Shown here: piece by piece, positions 1-8,784 of the stretch | How the letters are laid out: every line of letters starts with the position of its first letter | Numbering within the stretch: the first letter of the stretch is position 1 | Source: Pedosphaera parvula Ellin514 | GTDB lineage: Bacteria; Verrucomicrobiota; Verrucomicrobiia; Limisphaerales; Pedosphaeraceae | Length of the DNA: 64,000 bases | Assembly (NCBI RefSeq): GCF_000172555.1 | Contig: NZ_ABOX02000007.1 | Location: 62,001 to 126,000, forward strand | Direction: 5' to 3' | Made by a program: the position numbers and the translations under genes | Notes under the pieces: model-generated | The model's input: only the letters and a program-made list of their open reading frames with translations | What the model was told of the DNA's origin: nothing | Databases searched by the model: none

Positions 1-2
1 AT

Positions 3-95
3 TATAAGAGCTATCTTACGAATGCCCCCCCAGACACAGACGAGGTAAAGCAGGTCGAGTCCCGTTTAAAAGAGCTGGGAGCCGGATCCCCATAA
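3..95 (+). CDS. C-terminal end of a TPR-type protein (partial)
   Basis: An open frame enters from the left edge and stops at a TAA two bases before the next start. It encodes 30 residues. The phrase SYLTNAPPDTDEVKQVESRL is typical of the last helix pair of tetratricopeptide proteins (alanine/proline turn, then a charged helix ending in a conserved leucine). The tight spacing to the following glycosyltransferase suggests one transcript, so this may be a TPR protein of an exopolysaccharide or cell-envelope cluster. Only the tail is visible, so the family call is tentative. Confidence 0.5.
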   Translation, partial: YKSYLTNAPPDTDEVKQVESRLKELGAGSP

Positions 96-97
96 GC

Positions 98-1282
98 GTG
101 AAGCCCAGGATGCGTGTTACCCACGTCATCACGAGATTGATAGTGGGTGGAGCCCAGGAGAACACCATTTCCTCGGTGCTCGGGCTTCAGCAACGACCGG
201 ATTTACTGGTGGATTTGATTTCCGGACCTTCCACTGGACCTGAAGGATCACTCGAAATGTGCTTTTCCAGCCAGCCAAAAGCTCTAACCACCATCCCCGA
301 ATTGGTGCGTCCAATTCATCCCTGGAAGGATTGGATCGCCTTCCGAAAGTTAACGAACTGGTTTCACCAAAAACAGCCTTCAATCGTTCATACTCACAGC
401 GGAAAGGCTGGAATTCTAGGACGGCTTGCCGCCGCTCAGGCAAAGGTTCCAACCATTATTCATACCATCCACGGTCCTTCCTTTGGACCGTTTCAAGGCC
501 CTGCCTCGAATTGGATGTTTCGCCAGGCGGAACGCAGGGCGGGCAGGGTTACGACACATTTTGTAACTGTGGCCGATGCAATGCGTGATCAATATCTCGC
601 GGCGGGCATTGGCAAAATGGAGCAATACACCAGAATTTTCAGCGGCTTTGCCCTGGAACCCTTTTTATCCTCCACAAATGACGCAACCATTCGCGCACGT
701 TGGGGGATTGCTGCCGAGAGTATTGTCATCGGAAAAATTGGACGCTTGTTTGAACTAAAGGGACATGACGATCTTTTTTCGATAGCTCCGGTACTGGTCG
801 CAAGGTTTCCGGAGATTAAGTTTCTTCTGGTTGGAGACGGTCCCTGGCGCGCTCGATTCGAAGCCAGGGCAAAAGAGTTAAACCTGGAGAACAGTTTCAT
901 TTTTACCGGACTGGTTCTTCCGTCAGAAATTCCCGGGCTGGTGGGAATAATGGATTTGTTGGTGCATCTCTCCTTGAGAGAAGGTCTGCCCCGGGCTCTT
1001 CCTCAGGCTCTCGCAGCCGCGCGCCCGGTAATCGCACACGATTGCGATGGGGCGAGGGAAGTTTGCTTCAACGGTAAAACCGGATTTTTAGTTCGTCCCA
1101 ATGATCATGAAACTTTAATCAGACAGATACTGCTGCTGGTGAGTGATGAACCATTGAGACGCAGGCTGGGGCAACAAGGACAGGACTTTGTGCGCGAGCG
1201 ATTCGGCGTTGAACGCATGGTCAGTGATTTATACGCTCTCTACCTGCAACTGACGACCGACAGCCGAAAGCTGAAAAAGTGA
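98..1282 (+). CDS. Glycosyltransferase family 4
   Basis: A 394-residue cytosolic or membrane-associated GT-B glycosyltransferase of the GT4 type, which moves a sugar from a nucleotide donor to a lipid- or saccharide-linked acceptor. The N-terminal half begins with the acceptor-domain strand and the GGAQ loop. The C-terminal donor domain shows GKIGRLFELKG, LLVGDGPWR and, near residues 294-316, the REGLPRALPQALAAARPVIA segment, which corresponds to the EGFGLxxxEAxAxGxPV donor site. The second Glu of that motif is Gln here. The start is GTG at 98; an in-frame ATG at 110 would drop four residues. It overlaps the next gene by 4 bp (GTGA), so the two are translationally coupled, probably for polysaccharide synthesis. 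Confidence 0.88.
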   Translation: MKPRMRVTHVITRLIVGGAQENTISSVLGLQQRPDLLVDLISGPSTGPEGSLEMCFSSQPKALTTIPELVRPIHPWKDWIAFRKLTNWFHQKQPSIVHTHSGKAGILGRLAAAQAKVPTIIHTIHGPSFGPFQGPASNWMFRQAERRAGRVTTHFVTVADAMRDQYLAAGIGKMEQYTRIFSGFALEPFLSSTNDATIRARWGIAAESIVIGKIGRLFELKGHDDLFSIAPVLVARFPEIKFLLVGDGPWRARFEARAKELNLENSFIFTGLVLPSEIPGLVGIMDLLVHLSLREGLPRALPQALAAARPVIAHDCDGAREVCFNGKTGFLVRPNDHETLIRQILLLVSDEPLRRRLGQQGQDFVRERFGVERMVSDLYALYLQLTTDSRKLKK

Positions 1283-2274
1283 AATTTCCTTTTAACGTGT
1301 ATCTAGCGACATTGCTGGGCGCCTTCCTGGTTTCCATTGGAGCGCTTCCAGTATGGCGCAGAATCTGCATCCGCAACGGTCTGGTGGATGATCCCGGACA
1401 TCGTAAAATTCATGGTATCCCCATTCCCCTCGCTGGTGGATTATCCGTGCTGACTGGAATTCTTTTTCCGCTTTTATTCGGCTTGGCGGTTTTGCATGCG
1501 CGTGTAATCAGTTTTGAAGACGTAACCAGTCTGTTAAGTTACGGATTTAATCGCCGCATCACGGAATTGATTGTGATATTTGTTGGGGCGATTGGAATGA
1601 TAGTGATCGGTTGGTTGGATGACAAGTTTGAGCTTCCACCGCTCGTTAAATTCGGTGGACAACTGGTTATTGCCTCGCTGGTGGCCTTGGCGAACGTCCG
1701 GATAACGTTATTTATCCATAACACCGTGTTTAGCTATGGCATAACCATTCTGTGGATTCTTACCATGATCAATGCCTTTAATTTCATGGACAACATGAAT
1801 GGCCTTTGCACGGGACTGGGTGCGATTGCCTCGGGCTACTTCGGAATAATTTCTGCCATCGAAGGTCAGTATCTAGTCGCCCTCCTGGCATTGCTCTCAC
1901 TGGGCGCATTGCTCGGATTTCTCCCGTACAACTTCCCCAAAGCCAGCGCTTTTCTTGGCGATGCCGGAAGCCATCTTGTGGGATTCCTCCTCGCTGTAAT
2001 GGCCATCCTGCCGCACTTTTATACCCCAAAACATCCACATCCCTGGGCGGTACTCACGCCGCTTTTTGTTCTGGCGGTTCCACTGGGTGATCTGATTTGC
2101 GTGGTCCTGATCCGCTCGAGTCATGGCCAGCCTTTCTACATTGGTGATAACAATCACCTCTCCCATCGTCTGGTGAGGAAAGGATTGAGTCACCGAAACG
2201 CAGTCCTGCTCATTTGGGCCCTGGCCGCACTTATAGGAGCGGTGCCTGTGCTGCTGCTGCTAAGTTCAGGTTAA
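1279..2274 (+). CDS. Undecaprenyl-phosphate sugar-1-phosphate transferase (WecA/MraY type)
   Basis: A 331-residue polytopic membrane enzyme of the polyprenyl-phosphate N-acetylhexosamine-1-phosphate transferase family, which loads the first sugar phosphate onto undecaprenyl phosphate. Family signatures appear in order: DDPGHRKIHG near residue 37, the catalytic Asp pair in GWLDDKFE near 110, NAFNFMDNMNGL near 164 and FLGDAGSH near 224. Around ten hydrophobic segments are visible. The GTG start overlaps the glycosyltransferase stop by 4 bp. With a GT4 gene upstream and no murein genes nearby, a WecA/TagO-like role in exopolysaccharide or O-antigen initiation fits better than MraY. Its 3' end overlaps the convergent ClC gene by 9 bp. 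Confidence 0.88.
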   Translation: MKFPFNVYLATLLGAFLVSIGALPVWRRICIRNGLVDDPGHRKIHGIPIPLAGGLSVLTGILFPLLFGLAVLHARVISFEDVTSLLSYGFNRRITELIVIFVGAIGMIVIGWLDDKFELPPLVKFGGQLVIASLVALANVRITLFIHNTVFSYGITILWILTMINAFNFMDNMNGLCTGLGAIASGYFGIISAIEGQYLVALLALLSLGALLGFLPYNFPKASAFLGDAGSHLVGFLLAVMAILPHFYTPKHPHPWAVLTPLFVLAVPLGDLICVVLIRSSHGQPFYIGDNNHLSHRLVRKGLSHRNAVLLIWALAALIGAVPVLLLLSSG

Positions 2275-4110
2275 CTCTGAGGGGCCCTTGCTCTGTCCTC
2301 TGGCGGCAATGGCTTCTGAAAGGAGGCCGAGAACTTCAGCCCGGACTATCGCTCCCACCAGGCGGTTTTCAGACAACGAATTTACCACCGGAACGTTTCT
2401 TTGCTCGCTCGAAAGCATTATGGGAAGCGTGTCCAAAAGAAGTTGATCTGGAGTGACACATGAGGGAGCAGGCCTCATGACGTCATATGCGATTACCGCT
2501 CCCATCTCCGCTCCAGCATTGAGATACTCTTTGAGATCCTGCAAAGCCACTATACCGATGAGTTGATACTTCGAATCCACGACTGGCAGAAAGTTGTTGG
2601 AACTGGTGAGAAAGCGATCAGCGATTTCTTGCAATGTTGCCGTCTCACGCAAGGGTGGCACGGGAGCTCGCATCAGATCACCTACCGTCTGCTCCGTCGC
2701 CGAACCCGACCGTAGATTCTCCCGATTCACCAGCAATCCCTTTTTCCGAAGCGGCTCCGTGTAGATGGAGTCGGGGTAAAGCCTCCGTGCCATCAATGTG
2801 GAAACGACACACGCCAGCATAAGAGGAGGCATCAGAGAATAGTTCAATGAAACCTCGAAAACCATGATCATCGCGAGCAATGGAGATCGAGTTGTAGCTG
2901 CCAACATACTACCCATCCCCACCAGAGTGAATACCGAAGTCGGCAGTACCATCCCCTGTCCCGCATCATGCAGACCGGCGCCAAAAATATAACCCAGCCC
3001 AGCGCCCAGGAAAAGCGTTGGAGTAAATACTCCACCCACGGCGCCAGATCCCACCGTGGCAAGTGTTGCGAGGAGTTTCGCAAGGAACAATCCGATCAGA
3101 AAAATGAGCGGTGACGATTCATTCAGGAACTGTTCGTGAAGAATCCGGTTCGTAATTCCATAGCCGTTCCCCCAAACTTGGGGGAATGCCATTGCCAGGC
3201 AGCCGGCAAAGAACCCACCCAGGGCAAGACGGACGTATACCGGCGCCGGAACTCTTTTAAATATCTCCTCACTCCATGCCAGCATCTTAAGAAAAACTGC
3301 CCCCATGACACCCGTTACAATTCCGAGCAGTAGAAACCACGGTAGTTGCGTTAAACTTTTGAAATCAAACTGGGTTACCTCATACCATGGTTTCAATCCA
3401 AAAAAGCTGCGAGAAACCATGGATGCCACCACGGAGGAGAAAACGAGAGGCGCAAACAAGTTCATTGAGAAATTTCCCAGCACAATCAGGGCGGCAAAAA
3501 CGGCACCTGCAATCGGTGCATTATAGGCAGCAGAAATTCCTGAAGCCGCGCCACACGCAACCAACAAACGCAATCGATAAGGTTGCCAGCGGCATAATTG
3601 TCCCCACTTCGATGCAAAGGTGGCGGCCAGATTCGTAATGGCGCCCTCTCGCCCGATGGACGCACCGCTGCCAATGCTCAGCAGCGAAGAAATGGCTTTA
3701 ACAATTGTCGTCCTAAACGGCAGCCTGCCGTCACTCGCCACTACTACTTCCAGGATGTTGCTCGATCCCTGTTTTCCGACCAACCGCAGTCCCCAGTAAA
3801 GCACGACACCCGCCAATAACGCGCCAACGGTTGAAATCACAAGCCTTTCCAAGGGGGGCACTTTCTCTGCTACCGCCACAATGTCGCCGCTGCGATGCAG
3901 GAATAGCTGCTGCGAAATGTCGATGCCATAATGGAAGACAAGGTTGACAAAACCTCCAATTACACCCACGCCGCCAGCCAAAACGAGATGAAAAGCTTCT
4001 TCACTGAAGCGAAACTTCTCGCGTATCTGCAGGGCGCGTTGCCAGTGTCGACGTAGTAATGCGTGAATAGTCGATGACAACTGGCGTAAGGTATCCAAAC
4101 TTAACTGCAC
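2266..4110 (-). CDS. ClC-type chloride channel/antiporter with CBS domain pair
   Basis: A 614-residue ClC-family protein: about 450 residues of membrane domain followed by a cytoplasmic CBS pair (roughly 470-600). The selectivity-filter signature is present as GSGASIGREGA (residues about 146-156). The gating glutamate of GxEGP is kept and the usual Pro is Ala. The later GSGAVGGVFTP segment matches the third ClC signature. Retention of the external glutamate favours a proton-coupled antiporter over a passive channel. The CBS pair probably senses an adenine nucleotide, as known for the family. It is transcribed alone, convergent with the WecA-like gene and divergent from metG. Confidence 0.9.
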   Translation of the reverse strand: MQLSLDTLRQLSSTIHALLRRHWQRALQIREKFRFSEEAFHLVLAGGVGVIGGFVNLVFHYGIDISQQLFLHRSGDIVAVAEKVPPLERLVISTVGALLAGVVLYWGLRLVGKQGSSNILEVVVASDGRLPFRTTIVKAISSLLSIGSGASIGREGAITNLAATFASKWGQLCRWQPYRLRLLVACGAASGISAAYNAPIAGAVFAALIVLGNFSMNLFAPLVFSSVVASMVSRSFFGLKPWYEVTQFDFKSLTQLPWFLLLGIVTGVMGAVFLKMLAWSEEIFKRVPAPVYVRLALGGFFAGCLAMAFPQVWGNGYGITNRILHEQFLNESSPLIFLIGLFLAKLLATLATVGSGAVGGVFTPTLFLGAGLGYIFGAGLHDAGQGMVLPTSVFTLVGMGSMLAATTRSPLLAMIMVFEVSLNYSLMPPLMLACVVSTLMARRLYPDSIYTEPLRKKGLLVNRENLRSGSATEQTVGDLMRAPVPPLRETATLQEIADRFLTSSNNFLPVVDSKYQLIGIVALQDLKEYLNAGAEMGAVIAYDVMRPAPSCVTPDQLLLDTLPIMLSSEQRNVPVVNSLSENRLVGAIVRAEVLGLLSEAIAARGQSKGPSELT

Positions 4111-4117
4111 TCTCTTA

Positions 4118-4195
4118 ATGTTACGGATTCCTGCTTGTTTGACGAGAAGGTAATTTTAATTCCATTTTCCATAATCAACGTAACATACGTAACAT
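4118..4195. promoter_or_regulatory. Repeated ACGTAACAT motif in the ClC/metG divergent region
   Basis: The 9-mer ACGTAACAT occurs twice in perfect tandem at 4178-4195. An inverted 8-bp copy, ATGTTACG, lies at 4118-4125, just outside the ClC start. Clustered copies in a 229-bp divergent promoter region suggest a binding site for a regulator, but the regulator is unknown and chance is not excluded. Confidence 0.35.
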
Positions 4196-4339
4196 TGTAC
4201 AGTTGCTCTCCTCACTGGAATCGTGGAGAAATTTTCAACTTATCTTTCATTCCGACCTGTCTGTTTGCCTGCCGGAGATCGAATTCGATATCCAGTCTTC
4301 TAGTTGCCAACCGACCGTCTCTCCGCCAAACTACCGTAG

Positions 4340-5893
4340 ATGAGTAAATGTTTTTACATCACAACTGCAATTTATTACGTCAATGGGGAAGCACATTTGG
4401 GCCATGCCTATGAAATGGTGATTGCCGATGTCATCGCACGGTCAAGGAGGAGCCTCGGCACAGAGGTATTCTTCCTGACTGGATTGGACGAACATGGGCA
4501 GAAGGTGCAACAAGCGGCACAATTCAAGGGCCTGAGTCCGCAGCAGTACTGTGACGAACTCTCCTTAATCTGGAGAACCATGGCGCAAAAACTCGAACTC
4601 ACCATCGATGATTTTGTTCGCACAACCGAACCGCGTCATAAGGAGGTGGTCCAGGCAATCCTTTCCAAGCTCAATAACGAGGGACATTTTTACAAGGCGG
4701 CCTATAAAGGTTACTACTCCACCAGGGAGGAAACTTTTCTCACGGAAAAGGACCGTCTGCCCGACGGCAACTTCCCCGCTTCTTATGGTGAAGTCACTGA
4801 ACTACAGGAGGAGAACTATTATTTTAAACTCAAGGATCACCAACAATGGTTGATTGATTATATTGAGTCGACTCCCTCTTTCATCCAACCGGAGTACCGA
4901 CGAAATGAAGTCCTCGGTTTTCTGAAGAACAATACCCTTGAAGACTTGTGTATCACCCGTCCGATAAATCGGTTAAATTGGGGGATTCCGGTTCCTTTTG
5001 ATACAAACTTTGTGACCTATGTGTGGTTCGATGCGCTGGTAAACTACATTAGCATTCCAGCGGCTCACGGCGATCCGGTTGTACTTTCTGCACTCGGCAG
5101 AACAGGCCAAGGCCTTCCCCTATGGCCGGCAGACACTCATGTCATCGGCAAGGACATTCTCAAATTTCATTCCGTGTACTGGCCCATCATGCTCAAAGCA
5201 ATGGGACTGCCGTTGCCCCGGCAGCTTCTCGTTCATGGGTGGTGGCAGAAGGATGGTCAGAAACTTAGCAAAACCACCGGGAATGTCGTCGACCCGCTTG
5301 CGGTTGTTAATGAGTGGGGAATCGATGCCTTTCGCTTTTATGTAGTACGCGAACTGGCCATTGGTCCTGATGGAAACTGGACCGACGGAGGCTTTCAGGC
5401 TCGCTATCAGGCAGAATTGGCCAATGGACTGGGTAACCTTGTAAATCGCTCGCTGTCCATGCTCAAGCGCTATCGTAATGGCATTGTTCCGGAGCGTTCA
5501 GATGAACTGGCACCGGAAGCCGGCAAGGTAATAGCGGAAACCCGTGCGCATCTCGAACAAAACGGACTACAAGCAGCCCTGTTAAGTATTTGGGAATTGG
5601 TGAATCGTGCCAACCAATACGTGGATCAAACCGCCCCCTTCAGACTCGCAAAGGATCCCGCTCAATCCAAACGCCTCGACGAAGTCCTTTACAACCTTGC
5701 CGAGTCTTGCCGGATTTTGGCTATCTTACTCGCTCCTTTCATACCCGGAACTTCCGAGCGAATTTACAACCAACTCGGTTTGAGCAGCGCACCTGAAGGA
5801 ATTTCCACAGCCGCATGGGGCGGTCTTGCTGCAGGTCATACCATTGGCGAACCTGCAGCCTTGTTCCCACGAAAAGATAAGCCCCCGGTTTAG
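4340..5893 (+). CDS. metG: Methionyl-tRNA synthetase
   Basis: A 517-residue class I aminoacyl-tRNA synthetase that charges tRNA-Met with methionine. The HIGH motif reads HLGH at residues 19-22 and the KMSKS loop reads KLSKT near residues 308-312. The segment between about residues 120 and 160 lacks the Cys pairs of the zinc knuckle, so this is the short, zinc-free knuckle form. The C-terminal tRNA-binding (EMAP-like) extension found in longer MetG proteins is also absent; the protein ends with the anticodon-binding helices. The gene stands alone behind the divergent region with the ClC gene. An exported hydrolase gene follows 14 bp after its stop and may be co-transcribed. Confidence 0.95.
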   Translation: MSKCFYITTAIYYVNGEAHLGHAYEMVIADVIARSRRSLGTEVFFLTGLDEHGQKVQQAAQFKGLSPQQYCDELSLIWRTMAQKLELTIDDFVRTTEPRHKEVVQAILSKLNNEGHFYKAAYKGYYSTREETFLTEKDRLPDGNFPASYGEVTELQEENYYFKLKDHQQWLIDYIESTPSFIQPEYRRNEVLGFLKNNTLEDLCITRPINRLNWGIPVPFDTNFVTYVWFDALVNYISIPAAHGDPVVLSALGRTGQGLPLWPADTHVIGKDILKFHSVYWPIMLKAMGLPLPRQLLVHGWWQKDGQKLSKTTGNVVDPLAVVNEWGIDAFRFYVVRELAIGPDGNWTDGGFQARYQAELANGLGNLVNRSLSMLKRYRNGIVPERSDELAPEAGKVIAETRAHLEQNGLQAALLSIWELVNRANQYVDQTAPFRLAKDPAQSKRLDEVLYNLAESCRILAILLAPFIPGTSERIYNQLGLSSAPEGISTAAWGGLAAGHTIGEPAALFPRKDKPPV

Positions 5894-5907
5894 GCATTTT
5901 ATCAGGC

Positions 5908-7737
5908 ATGAAACAGCTCTGGCGAACACTGCTGCTTTTGTTCCTTTGGCAAACTGTCCATGCTCAAAAGCTGGAACTTCCTTCCCGTTCTCCTGACGCC
6001 ATGGGAGGAAGCGAATTTGCCGAGTCCATTTCCAAACTGGATCGCACTGAACGCGAGGAGAAGATTTACGAACAAATTGCGCAGGGAAACGTGCCTGCGT
6101 TTTTGCGCCAATTAATTCCAATCAAGGTCACAGCCCCATCCAATGGGAAAACCAACACTTCCACTTATTATGTGACTCCTGATTACCTTGCGGTAGGCTC
6201 GGATCAGGATTACTTCCTATGCCCGTTATCACCAATTACCGCGCAGAAAGTGGCGGATCTGCTGCACTGCAGTCTGCCCACAAGAAAAATGGTGGATGAT
6301 ATATATTCGACTGCCACACTGAAGCTTGCCCCTTCCCCCATTCCCCCCAGTCCGGTGATGGCCACGATGCCAATCTTTTTAGAACATAATCAGACCGTCT
6401 GGCAGCAGCGGAAGGAACATCTTGCCGAGTCTCCGTTGGGGACACTGGTTGGTGGTCACAAGAAGGACGTGGTTATTTCGAACAAACTCCAGGCAACACC
6501 AGGCAAGGTTGCAATTTACGGGTGGCATCGACCCGATGGAAAACCCATCCAACCTCTTTTTACTGGCCACGGTGATAACTACGCTGATTACAGTCACGGC
6601 ATTCGCCTCGTTCAACTCTCGATGGAGGTCAACGGCGATCCCAGGACGGTGCCGCAAGTGCTCGCAAATCCAGAGTGGGCTGGACTCCTAAGTGATGAAG
6701 GAGTAATTTCAATACCGCGCTATCCCAAATCGGCATACGCTGCGCCGCCCTCAAATAATGGCAATTCATTGATTGAAACAGCTGGCAAAAAACTGACTTT
6801 GGCGGATTTCCAACCTGGCTCCTTTGGAGAGCGAACACTTTCCTATGTCCTAAATCCCGATATCAAAGTCCACATCAACGCACCGGCTGAATACGATCCG
6901 CATAAGAAACTACAATTAATCTTTTTCGCGCTGCCTAACGGAAACTCAACTGAACAAACCATTGGGAGGCAAATGGAAAAGGGGGATGACTGGCATTACG
7001 ACATCCAGCACATCGGCGCACAAACGCGGTTCCTCCGCGAGACATTAAAGGATTCCAACCTGGTGGTTGTCTATTTGGAAGCGTCTGAAAAAAGCTGGCC
7101 TGCCTGGCGCAAAAAGCATGCGGATCTTCCAAAGCGAATTCCGGATGTCGTTGACTCAATAAAGGAAATCTTCCACGGAAACGATGTCGGAATAACTCTT
7201 AGTGGACACAGCGGTGGAGGAAGCTTCATTTTTGGATATTTGAACGGCATGAAAGAGATTCCCAATGACGTGGAACGTATCGCATTCCTTGATGGGAACT
7301 ATGCCTATGATGCTTTACAGGGGCACCCCGACAAAATCGCGAAATGGCTCAAAGCCTCTGACCACCATTACCTTTCTGTCCTGGCTTACAACGACGCCGT
7401 GGCACTTTTGAATGGCACAAATTTCGTATCAAGTGCGGGCGGAACGTGGGGAAGGAGTCATCAAATGATTCAGGATCTCTCACCCGAGTTTCGTTTTACG
7501 AGGAGCACTAATACGGAATTCGAAAGTTACTCCGCGTTGCAGGGACGGGTGAAATTCCTGCTTAAGGAAAACCCCGGGAAGAAAATTTTCCACACCGTTC
7601 AGGTGGAAAGGAATGGATTTATCCAAAGCCTGCTCTCAGGAACAACCCTTGAGTCTCAAGGCTATAACTACTTTGGCGACCGGGCATACACCAACTGGAT
7701 CGACACAGATCAGACGGTTAATCGGAGGCTGAAATAG
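5908..7737 (+). CDS. Exported alpha/beta-hydrolase-like protein, function unknown
   Basis: A 609-residue protein with a clear signal peptide (positively charged start, LLLLFLW core, probable cleavage after VHA), so it acts outside the cytoplasm. The C-terminal third contains SGHSGGGSF around residues 432-440, a GxSxG nucleophile elbow of the alpha/beta hydrolase type, preceded by a strand and by DSIKEIF. A downstream FLDGNYAYD could supply the acid. The N-terminal 300 residues are not recognised. An esterase or peptidase activity is plausible but the substrate cannot be inferred. It lies 14 bp after metG. Its stop overlaps the convergent small gene by 20 bp. Confidence 0.6.
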   Translation: MKQLWRTLLLLFLWQTVHAQKLELPSRSPDAMGGSEFAESISKLDRTEREEKIYEQIAQGNVPAFLRQLIPIKVTAPSNGKTNTSTYYVTPDYLAVGSDQDYFLCPLSPITAQKVADLLHCSLPTRKMVDDIYSTATLKLAPSPIPPSPVMATMPIFLEHNQTVWQQRKEHLAESPLGTLVGGHKKDVVISNKLQATPGKVAIYGWHRPDGKPIQPLFTGHGDNYADYSHGIRLVQLSMEVNGDPRTVPQVLANPEWAGLLSDEGVISIPRYPKSAYAAPPSNNGNSLIETAGKKLTLADFQPGSFGERTLSYVLNPDIKVHINAPAEYDPHKKLQLIFFALPNGNSTEQTIGRQMEKGDDWHYDIQHIGAQTRFLRETLKDSNLVVVYLEASEKSWPAWRKKHADLPKRIPDVVDSIKEIFHGNDVGITLSGHSGGGSFIFGYLNGMKEIPNDVERIAFLDGNYAYDALQGHPDKIAKWLKASDHHYLSVLAYNDAVALLNGTNFVSSAGGTWGRSHQMIQDLSPEFRFTRSTNTEFESYSALQGRVKFLLKENPGKKIFHTVQVERNGFIQSLLSGTTLESQGYNYFGDRAYTNWIDTDQTVNRRLK

Positions 7738-7915
7738 ACGCCTCAGTTCTTTCAGCTTCCAGCCGTTCAAACCTTTCCTCCAACCGGCATAGTCCCTCAG
7801 CGAGCAGAGCCAATCCCCGATATAGGTTGGCTTTTTCCTTGTCTTGTCTGACATCTCCAAAGCTCATCTCGTTCTCCCTGAACAAGGAAGCCGCATCTTC
7901 CAAAAGTGATTTCAT
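7718..7915 (-). CDS. Small acidic helical protein, unknown
   Basis: A 65-residue protein starting MKSLLEDAASLFRENEMSFG, chosen because GAGGGA sits about 9 bases upstream of this ATG; a longer frame reaches back to 7984 without such a site. The sequence is rich in Leu, Glu and Arg with heptad-like spacing (LLAEGLCRLEERFERLEAE), suggesting a short coiled coil. No family is recognised. It follows the DUF5069 gene on the same strand. It overlaps the 3' end of the exported hydrolase on the other strand by 20 bp, a normal convergent arrangement. Confidence 0.5.
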   Translation of the reverse strand: MKSLLEDAASLFRENEMSFGDVRQDKEKANLYRGLALLAEGLCRLEERFERLEAERTEASISASD

Positions 7916-7950
7916 ATGATATTCCCTCGATATATTGATCTCATTTGAAT

Positions 7951-8244
7951 TTATGCTCGTGCATTTGCATGTTCCCTGATCCACGCATCTACTTCTTTAT
8001 CAGTTGCGCCAGTCGCCACATAATCTTTGAATTCTTGAACATCCAGACCAGTGTCATCAAGGAATTCTCGATCCATCGGACATCCATACTTGAAATCACC
8101 CTGCCATCCAACAAGGGTTGCACGGCATTTATCCAGGCAACGCGCCGCCAGTTGATGCCCTCCTAGTTCCGCGTCTGGCGAGCGGGGTTCCTCCTGGCGT
8201 AAATCTCGGGCCATTTTTTTCACTTTATCGAGATTTGCATTCAT
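7951..8244 (-). CDS. DUF5069 domain protein
   Basis: The protein from the ATG at 8244 is 97 residues. It matches the DUF5069 pattern as I know it: LAARCLDKCRATLVGWQGDF, then CPMDREFLDDTGLD and a terminal helix with WIREHA. The frame stays open upstream to an ATG at 8388, but those 48 residues do not look like the family, and an ATG at 8262 is the only other close choice. DUF5069 proteins are common in Verrucomicrobiota and have no established function. The small helical protein lies just downstream on the same strand. Confidence 0.72.
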   Translation of the reverse strand: MNANLDKVKKMARDLRQEEPRSPDAELGGHQLAARCLDKCRATLVGWQGDFKYGCPMDREFLDDTGLDVQEFKDYVATGATDKEVDAWIREHANARA

Positions 8245-8499
8245 ATTTCCATAATTTTGCATCCAAACTAAATGTCCAAATTCAATATAAATTACTCCCT
8301 CACCAAATTTCTTCAACGCGGGCCACACCTCCATGCGGGTTCCTAATATTATGCCAGCATCGGGTAGGTTATCTCCCCATTGCAACAACCAGTCAAAAGA
8401 GTAATAAATCAGAGGACGAGCCCTTGTTCGAGCACGCTATTGAAGTTCAATTCCTGATTACGGGCTGCAGCCGAATTTCAAAATTCAACGACCCTGCTT

Positions 8500-8775
8500 A
8501 TGTTGGCAACGCATGAAAACAAATGGAATCAATCACCTTGGTTTAAAGAATGGCTCTACCTCGCCAGAGACAGGGAAATGAGCAATGGGAAGACAGCCTA
8601 CCTATCTCCTGAACACAAAAGGACGGAAGCTACCCAGGCTCCGGATAGGAATCTCAATTGGAATTTTTCAGCACAGGAGAACGCCGCACTAAATCTTCCA
8701 AATATCAGTTCGCATTTGGAATCTGGCCCTGATTCCCGCAAATATATGGATGCACCCCATGCCTCTACCGGTTAA
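8500..8775 (+). CDS. Doubtful ORF in the 8245-8784 gap
   Basis: A 91-residue frame rich in Asn, Ser, Pro and His, with no recognisable motif, signal peptide or membrane segment. It is the only plus-strand frame of note in this roughly 500-bp stretch between the DUF5069 gene and ggt. It ends 10 bp before the convergent ggt stop. Composition looks non-coding and I see no clear ribosome binding site. The rest of the gap shows no structured feature. Confidence 0.2.
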   Translation: MLATHENKWNQSPWFKEWLYLARDREMSNGKTAYLSPEHKRTEATQAPDRNLNWNFSAQENAALNLPNISSHLESGPDSRKYMDAPHASTG

Positions 8776-8784
8776 GGTGACAAG

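Noticed and set aside
4196-4339. SAM riboswitch or T-box leader before metG
   Set aside because: No T-box consensus or terminator-like hairpin is present.
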